Assembly (NCBI GenBank): GCA_000433355.1
Contig: FR893126.1
Location: 1 to 64,000 of the forward strand
Reading direction: 5' to 3'
DNA: 64,000 nucleotides
From: Alistipes sp. CAG:435
Lineage (GTDB): Bacteria > Bacteroidota > Bacteroidia > Bacteroidales > UBA932
Shown: positions 59,170 to 64,000 of the stretch, in pieces
Numbering within the stretch: position 1 is the first letter of the stretch
Layout: each line of letters starts with the position of its first letter
Made by a program: the position numbers and the translations under genes
The notes under the pieces: model-generated
What the model was told of the DNA's origin: nothing
Databases searched by the model: none
What the model saw: only the letters and a program-made list of their open reading frames with translations

Positions 59170-59808
59170 ATGAATATGGAAAACATCGACAGAAAACTCG
59201 CTTCCGAGCTTCTTCGCATAAAAGCTGTTCTGCTCAGACCTGACGAGCCTTTCACTTGGGCCTCTGGCTGGCATTCACCTATTTATTGCGACAACCGCAG
59301 GATACTTTCCGATCCGGAGCTGCGCTCCAAGGTCGCCGGCTGGCTTGCCGAGACCGCCGTCAGGGAGTGTCCCGAGGCTGATATAGTGGCCGGTGTGGCC
59401 ACCGGGGCGATCGCTCACGGGGTTCTGGCCGCGGACAGAATGAAGAAACCGTTCGTCTATGTGCGCCCGAAGCCAAAGGATCACGGGACCGGCTCCCAGA
59501 TTGAAGGAGTTTTGCCAAAAGGATCAAAAGTCGTTGTGATCGAGGATCTTATCTCGACAGGGATGAGCAGCCTGGCTGCTGTCAAGGCTCTCCGTGACGC
59601 TGGGGCCGAGGTGTTGGGAATGGTCGCCATATTCACATACGGATTCGACCTTGCCGCCCGTCGCTTTGAGGAGGAAGGGGTGAGGTTGAAGACTCTATCC
59701 TGCTATGACGCTATGATCGAGGAGGCTACGGCGACGGGCTATGTCAAGGAGTCGGATGTCGAGGTTCTGCGTCAGTGGCGGAATAACCCGTCGGAGTGGA
59801 ACAAGTAA
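59170..59808 (+). CDS. pyrE: Orotate phosphoribosyltransferase
   Basis: PyrE joins orotate and PRPP to form OMP in pyrimidine synthesis. The 212-residue protein has SGWHSPIYCDNRRILSDP near the N-terminus, VAGVATGAIAHGVLAADRM, and the PRPP-binding motif VVVIEDLISTGMSSL. The ATG at 59170 (MNMENIDRK) fits the candidate promoter better than a frame extending to 59134. It begins a plus-strand run with the SRPBCC gene, the RNA methyltransferase and the TPR gene, all closely spaced. Confidence 0.95.
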   Translation: MNMENIDRKLASELLRIKAVLLRPDEPFTWASGWHSPIYCDNRRILSDPELRSKVAGWLAETAVRECPEADIVAGVATGAIAHGVLAADRMKKPFVYVRPKPKDHGTGSQIEGVLPKGSKVVVIEDLISTGMSSLAAVKALRDAGAEVLGMVAIFTYGFDLAARRFEEEGVRLKTLSCYDAMIEEATATGYVKESDVEVLRQWRNNPSEWNK

Positions 59809-59823
59809 TTTTAAGAATATAAT

Positions 59824-60297
59824 ATGACAGAGATAAAGAGCAAACACGGATTGGTCTCAAGGCAACCATTCGAACTATACATGGCCTTTGTGGACATGCG
59901 CAATTTCCTTCAGTTTCTTCCGGAGGACAAGAAAGCGGATGTGGAGGCGGATTATGACACGATCTCCACTACGGTGCAGGGCTTCAAGATCGGTGTGATG
60001 GTCAAGAACCGTACTCCGTATTCGAGCATCGAGTTCATCGACAACGGGGCTCCGTTCCAGTTCGGAGGCACGTTGCATTTCGACGCTGTGCCGAGCGACC
60101 CATCCAAGACAGATTTCTACATTGATTTCCACGCTGAGTTGAATCTGATGATGAAGATGATGCTCGGCGGGAAGATCCGTGAGGCTATGAACAAGATGGT
60201 GGACAGTCTCGTGGCGATGTCCGAAGGCAGGATGCCTGACGGAATCGATGAGGAGACTATCCGAAAGATGAAGGAGAAACTCGGCGGAAACCAGTAG
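59824..60297 (+). CDS. SRPBCC-like protein downstream of pyrE
   Basis: A 157-residue cytoplasmic protein with the length and pattern of the SRPBCC (START/polyketide cyclase-like) fold: VSRQPFELYMAFVDMRNFLQ at the start, a central set of beta strands and a long C-terminal helix (KIREAMNKMVDSLVAM). Homologs follow pyrE in many Bacteroidetes, but no function is known. It lies 15 bp after pyrE, and its stop adjoins the next start. Confidence 0.75.
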   Translation: MTEIKSKHGLVSRQPFELYMAFVDMRNFLQFLPEDKKADVEADYDTISTTVQGFKIGVMVKNRTPYSSIEFIDNGAPFQFGGTLHFDAVPSDPSKTDFYIDFHAELNLMMKMMLGGKIREAMNKMVDSLVAMSEGRMPDGIDEETIRKMKEKLGGNQ

Positions 60298-61635
60298 ATG
60301 CAAGGTTTGGACGACATTCAGCTTCGGGACATCCTGACCAGGGCGATCGGGTCGGATAGAGCCGGAGTCGCTTTGGAGGCTTTCCACCAGCCGGCTTCGG
60401 TGTCAGTCCGGATCAATCCTTCAAAAGTGGATGAGCCAGAGGCTTTTGCCGTGGAGCATTTCGGACATGATGTCCAGAGGATTCCTTGGAGTCCTTATGG
60501 GTTTATGTTGGGGGAAAGACCTAAATTCACGCTGGATCCGCTGTTTCACTGCGGGTGCTACTACGTCCAGGACTCTTCGGCTATGGTCATCGGGAGTATA
60601 TTCAGAGATATGCTCCCAAAAACCGGGGATTGTTTCAGACCGGCCAGAGTCCTGGATTTGTGCGCCGCGCCAGGTGGAAAAAGTACCGATTTGGCTGCAT
60701 CGCTTCGCCAAGCGTTCGGGGATGACTTCCTGCTTGTCTCGAATGAGGTCATGCGCTCAAGGGTGTCTGTCCTGGCTGACAACATTGCGTTGTGGGGCGA
60801 TCCGAACGTGGTTGTCACAAGCGTGGATCCTAAGGCGTTCGCAAGGCTGGAGGGCTTTTTCGACATCATTGTCACAGATGTTCCTTGCTCCGGCGAAGGA
60901 ATGTTCCGCAAGGATGCCAAGGCTGTCGAGGATTGGTCGGAAAATGTAGTGACCCTATGCTCGGCGAGACAGAAAAGAATCCTGGCGGATGTCTGGCCTG
61001 CTCTCCGTCGTGGCGGAAGCCTGATATATTCAACATGCACCTTTGAGGACGCCGAGAATGATGCGGTGATGGAATGGACCGCGGACGAACTTGGCGGGAC
61101 TGTTCATGAATATGATTATTCATCCCTCGAAGGGGTGATTCCTACAAAGACCGGCGGTCTGCTTGTCCCTGGATTCGTGAAGGGTGAGGGGCAGTTTGTC
61201 TCTGCCCTGATAAAAAATACAGGAGTTGATGGCTTCAGGCTTTCCGGCAAACCTGCCGTTGGCACTGCCGAAAAGCGGAAAGGTAATCTGCTCATTCATA
61301 TTCCAGGATCCATTGTCCGTGAGGTCGCTGCGCTTGAACCGTTGCGCCCGATTCAGACCGGGGTGGCAAAAGGTGAGTTGAAGGGGCGTGATCTGGTGCC
61401 GTCGGCGGACTGGGCTTTAAGTCTCGCTCTTCCTGATGGGGCTTATCCGGTGGCCGATTTGGATCGTGAGACTGCCCTGAGGTTCCTGCACCGTGACAGC
61501 ATATTCCTGAAAGATGCCCCGAAAGGGTTCGTGCTGGTGCGCTTTGAAGGGCATCCGCTTGGTTTTGTGAAAAATCTTGGCTCCCGTTGCAACAATCTGC
61601 ACCCTCAGGGACGGAAAATCAAAATGGATGTGTAA
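60298..61635 (+). CDS. RNA cytosine-5 methyltransferase, NOL1/NOP2/Sun family
   Basis: A 445-residue SAM-dependent RNA m5C methyltransferase similar to RsmF/YebU and RsmB. SAM binding is in VLDLCAAPGGKSTDLAA near residue 118. The two active-site cysteines are in IVTDVPCSGEGMFRKD and SLIYSTCTFE. The C-terminal 150 residues resemble the PUA-like RNA-binding extension of RsmF-type enzymes, ending LGSRCNNLHPQGRKI. Target base (16S rRNA or tRNA) is not certain. It starts at the base after the SRPBCC stop. Confidence 0.9.
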   Translation: MQGLDDIQLRDILTRAIGSDRAGVALEAFHQPASVSVRINPSKVDEPEAFAVEHFGHDVQRIPWSPYGFMLGERPKFTLDPLFHCGCYYVQDSSAMVIGSIFRDMLPKTGDCFRPARVLDLCAAPGGKSTDLAASLRQAFGDDFLLVSNEVMRSRVSVLADNIALWGDPNVVVTSVDPKAFARLEGFFDIIVTDVPCSGEGMFRKDAKAVEDWSENVVTLCSARQKRILADVWPALRRGGSLIYSTCTFEDAENDAVMEWTADELGGTVHEYDYSSLEGVIPTKTGGLLVPGFVKGEGQFVSALIKNTGVDGFRLSGKPAVGTAEKRKGNLLIHIPGSIVREVAALEPLRPIQTGVAKGELKGRDLVPSADWALSLALPDGAYPVADLDRETALRFLHRDSIFLKDAPKGFVLVRFEGHPLGFVKNLGSRCNNLHPQGRKIKMDV

Positions 61636-61645
61636 ATCATTGAAT

Positions 61646-62572
61646 ATGAAAAAAATATTATTGACAATTCTGGCTGTTATGGCCTTTCTTCCTCTTTCGG
61701 CTCAGCCAAAGCCTACTCAGAAGGAATATCTTGACCGCTACCAGTTGCTGGTCTCCAAACTTGGAACCGATGGCGTGGGCATCGAGACTCTTCTTCAGCG
61801 TTGGGGAAAGGATTATCCAGATGACACGGACATGCTTTTGGGCAAATTCTCGTACTATCTGACCAAGAGTCAGTCCTCTTCGATCGAGGTTAAGGATGCC
61901 GCCAAATATCTTGGTAACGCTCCGGCTTTGACGTTGAAAGATTCGCTTGGCAAGGACGTGAACTATTTTCAGGTTATGTCATACGATGATGAGCTTTTCG
62001 GAAAGGCGACCCAGGCTATAGAGAAGGCTATTGAGTTGAATCCTGATCGCTTGGATCTGCGCTTGTTCAAGATCTCGTCCCTGATTAACTACGAGAAGGA
62101 CAGTCCCGACATGGCTCTCGCCGGCTTGAAGGCACTTATCGATTACAACGGCCACAGCCACCCGAAATGGGAATATCCTGACGTGGTTGAGGCTGGCGAT
62201 GATCTTTTCCCTTCCGTGATGCAGGAATATTGCTACGCGTTCTTCAAGATCGGTACTCCGCATTGCTTCGAGGCTTTCAAGGAACTGTCTGAGAAGATGT
62301 TGGGTTATTATCCTGACAACACTGTCTATATGACCAACATCGGTTCGTATTATCTTGTCTATAAGCATGACAGCAAGGCCGCCCTCAAGATGTATAACAA
62401 GGTCCTGAAGAAGAGCCCGGACGACTACACCGCCATCAAGAACTGCGTCCTGCTTGCCCGCAGCGACAAGAACATCAAACTGGAGAAGAAGTACCTTCCG
62501 ATGCTCGTCCGTGTCACCCCCGACGAGACTGAAAAGGCTTCCGCCCAGGCCCGACTGAATGCGTTGAAGTAA
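61646..62572 (+). CDS. Secreted TPR-type protein
   Basis: A 308-residue protein with a signal peptide (MKKILLTILAVMAFLPLSAQ), so periplasmic. The mature part is helical with tetratricopeptide-like units, for example KATQAIEKAIELNPDRLDLR near residue 125 and LKMYNKVLKKSPDDYTAIKN near the C-terminus. Such proteins act as scaffolds; the partner is unknown. I start at 61646 because the longer frame overlaps the methyltransferase gene and hides the signal peptide. A degraded copy of its last 46 bases is at 63926-63970. Confidence 0.85.
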   Translation: MKKILLTILAVMAFLPLSAQPKPTQKEYLDRYQLLVSKLGTDGVGIETLLQRWGKDYPDDTDMLLGKFSYYLTKSQSSSIEVKDAAKYLGNAPALTLKDSLGKDVNYFQVMSYDDELFGKATQAIEKAIELNPDRLDLRLFKISSLINYEKDSPDMALAGLKALIDYNGHSHPKWEYPDVVEAGDDLFPSVMQEYCYAFFKIGTPHCFEAFKELSEKMLGYYPDNTVYMTNIGSYYLVYKHDSKAALKMYNKVLKKSPDDYTAIKNCVLLARSDKNIKLEKKYLPMLVRVTPDETEKASAQARLNALK

Positions 62573-62591
62573 ATTTCTGCGCGTCTTTGGC

Positions 62592-62672
62592 TTTGTCCGG
62601 GATAAGCCGGTTTGGCCGGACAAATTGACCGTTTTTGAGGTTTGTCCGGAATAATAAGGTTCTGCCGGACAA
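62592..62672. repeat. Two tandem hairpins (TTTGTCCGG / CCGGACAAA)
   Basis: TTTGTCCGG (62592-62600) with CCGGACAAA (62616-62624), and TTTGTCCGG (62641-62649) with CCGGACAA (62665-62672), form two similar stem-loops 49 bp apart. They lie between the TPR gene and the convergent transporter gene and may terminate one or both. The duplicated form suggests a repeat element rather than a simple terminator. Confidence 0.7.
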
Positions 62673-62727
62673 GTTTGGAAAAACTGGTGTTTGGTTTTGT
62701 CTGCGTGTACGCTACCTAAGTATCAGG

Positions 62728-63729
62728 CTATTTCTTTCGCTGGCCGGTCCGGTGGCTCTGCTCGTAGAGCTCAAGGGAATTGATGATGTTCTGCCAGATG
62801 CTGTACAGGCCTCCGGCGACGGAGGTCACTGGCGTCATATAGGAATATCCCAGCCAGATCAGGAAGCCGGAGTTCTTCTGGCCGAGCGCCTGGCCGGCGG
62901 TGATTTCGTCCGGCCGTGTGGTACGGTGGTCCTTGCTGCCGCTTGACATTCTTCCGGCCACCCTTCCGACTGCGAACTGGATTATCGTGCAGACAAGGGA
63001 CAGGATTCCGATCAGAATTGCCGTCCAGGCAGATATTCCGCTGTTCATCAAGGCTCTGGTAGCAAGATAGATCGAGAACGCCAGCGACATTCCCCAGAAA
63101 TAGAACGCCCAGTCTGTGTAGCGCATAAGCCAGCGTTGGAGCCTTTTAAGGGTGTAGCGTATCGCCCAGGCGAGGAGTAACGGCAGGACCAGCAGTGGGA
63201 ACACCCTCATGCATATCGCTATGAACCCGTCAAGGAACGATGTGCCCGCATTCGGATTGACAAACGGGATCACAAGCGGGAGGATCACAGCCGCGGCGAT
63301 GTTGATCAGCACTACGTAAGAAACTGTGTCCGAAAGGCTTCCGCCAAGCTTGCCGGTGATGACTCCCGCGGCGGCGGCCGTCGGGCAGATGAAGCAGAGC
63401 ATCGCGCACTCGACAAGGATCCGGAGGTCTCCTCCGCTTGGCAGCATCGTGGCGAGACCGGTCAGTGCGATGAACATCACGATCTGGAACGCAAGCGCGA
63501 TGATATGCCATTTCCTGAACTTGAGGTCGTGCGGGGAGATTGTGTTGAACTGCAGGAACAGCATCGTGGCCACAAGGATCGGCTGGATGTCCTTGGCGAA
63601 CTTCGAGAATCCCGGCTCAAAGTTCCGGGCCAAAGGATTGACAAAGAACAGGATCAGGTACGAAAAGATCCCGATGATGATTGCCAGCGGCAACATCCAA
63701 TCCTTGATGAATTTCACAACTTTCGCCAT
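62728..63729 (-). CDS. Bile acid:sodium symporter family (BASS) transporter
   Basis: A 333-residue inner-membrane protein with about nine to ten helices. Features of the BASS superfamily are the N-terminal LPLAIIIGIFSYLILFF, ILVATMLFLQFNTI, and CFICPTAAAAGVITGKLGGS near residue 112, followed by SYVVLINIAAAVILPLVIPF. The substrate is unknown. BASS proteins carry bile acids, pantoate, pyruvate or other organic anions with sodium. I start at 63729 (MAKVVKFIKDW), since 16 extra codons upstream are not hydrophobic. It converges on the TPR gene. Confidence 0.82.
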   Translation of the reverse strand: MAKVVKFIKDWMLPLAIIIGIFSYLILFFVNPLARNFEPGFSKFAKDIQPILVATMLFLQFNTISPHDLKFRKWHIIALAFQIVMFIALTGLATMLPSGGDLRILVECAMLCFICPTAAAAGVITGKLGGSLSDTVSYVVLINIAAAVILPLVIPFVNPNAGTSFLDGFIAICMRVFPLLVLPLLLAWAIRYTLKRLQRWLMRYTDWAFYFWGMSLAFSIYLATRALMNSGISAWTAILIGILSLVCTIIQFAVGRVAGRMSSGSKDHRTTRPDEITAGQALGQKNSGFLIWLGYSYMTPVTSVAGGLYSIWQNIINSLELYEQSHRTGQRKK

Positions 63730-64000
63730 ACTCTCTGACTGTACTCGCAAACTTACGTGCCCGGTGCGGTTCACCACGCCACGGTTTGCGGCGACAAAGA
63801 TAGTGAAAGCCCCCGACCAAAAAAAATCCGTTGACCCTTAGCACGGAAGAATCGCTAAGATATTCAGTAGAAGTTTTGTTTTTATGGTGTCAATCATATT
63901 CCGTGGCACGTCATTTCTTTGCTTTGACTGAAAAGGCCCCGCCCAGGTCCGGTTTGATGCGTTGAAACAGGCATCGCCTTGATTTCTATTTGATTGGATA
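63730..64000. other. Right edge, no gene seen
   Basis: The last 270 bases hold a degraded copy of the TPR gene tail (63926-63970) and AT-rich sequence upstream of the BASS gene. I recognise no gene. A gene starting beyond the window cannot be excluded. Confidence 0.5.
63926..63970 (+). pseudogene. Degraded copy of the TPR gene 3' end
   Basis: The segment starting GACTGAAAAGGCCCCGCCCA and ending GATGCGTTGAAAC aligns with the last 46 bases of the TPR gene (62527-62572) with a one-base gap and a few substitutions. The stop codon has been lost. It lies on the far side of the BASS transporter gene, 1.4 kb from the source. Confidence 0.75.

Overview
The window looks like chromosome from a member of the Bacteroidota, most likely Bacteroidales. 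The grounds are recurrent TTG-N19..21-TAnnTTTG promoter elements, start codons without an obvious Shine-Dalgarno, an exbB / membrane protein / exbD / exbD operon, a short lysine-type phosphoglycerate dehydrogenase next to serC and a DUF1015 gene, a DUF3127 protein, a streptopain-type C10 protease and a Bacteroides-type leucine-rich-repeat remnant. Base composition of the core genes is in the low fifties of percent GC by eye. I cannot name a genus from sequence alone. I recognise no rRNA, tRNA, CRISPR array or complete insertion sequence.

Layout. 1-750 is non-coding with hairpins and a dispersed palindromic repeat. 751-5774 (minus) carries serine biosynthesis (serC, serA, DUF1015) and pyrB with an IMPACT-family gene. 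5866-12712 holds a pRiA4b ORF-3 family gene, miaA, a DUF3127 SSB-like gene, an FKBP lipoprotein, recQ, a PHP phosphatase and a DUF308 membrane protein. 12714-18192 is dnaG, metG and galM. 18193-21924 is an AT-richer accessory island: an LRR remnant, a long palindrome, a decayed methyltransferase copy, a truncated M23 peptidase-like gene, four tandem paralogous secreted proteins, a 69-residue gene and a second galM tail. 21925-24715 (minus) has a methyltransferase, an M16 peptidase broken by a 46-bp tandem duplication, and a secreted protein of unknown function. 24904-27698 is dnaX and lptB. 28082-36769 is a transport and carbohydrate block: two divergent organophosphate-type MFS transporters, a secreted FAD oxidoreductase, mtlD, a metallophosphoesterase and an SGNH hydrolase. 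36858-40429 is efp, ispH, cmk and a sigma-54 activator. 40430-42838 is an AT-rich insert (C10 protease plus overlapping lipoprotein) bracketed by a 21-bp direct repeat. 42838-55871 (minus) runs ctp, dCMP deaminase, acyl-CoA synthetase, a 723-aa envelope protein, a TonB-like gene, udk, asnS, exbD, exbD, a membrane protein, exbB, ansA and tatD. 56069-63729 is dprA, queA, NUDIX, pyrE, an SRPBCC gene, an rRNA/tRNA m5C methyltransferase, a TPR protein and a BASS-type transporter.

Most genes are housekeeping: replication and repair (dnaG, dnaX, recQ, dprA, DUF3127), translation and RNA modification (metG, asnS, efp, miaA, queA), pyrimidine supply (pyrB, pyrE, udk, cmk, dCMP deaminase) and envelope functions (lptB, ExbBD/TonB, ctp). 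The points of greatest interest are the tandem array of secreted proteins, whose two half-repeats resemble the BamE/BLIP arrangement; the C10 protease module between perfect direct repeats; a dispersed GAGCCTGTCGAAG-type palindrome found between genes and inside the linkers of DnaG and DnaX; several duplicated gene 3' ends; and a strong excess of the hexamer GAATAT.
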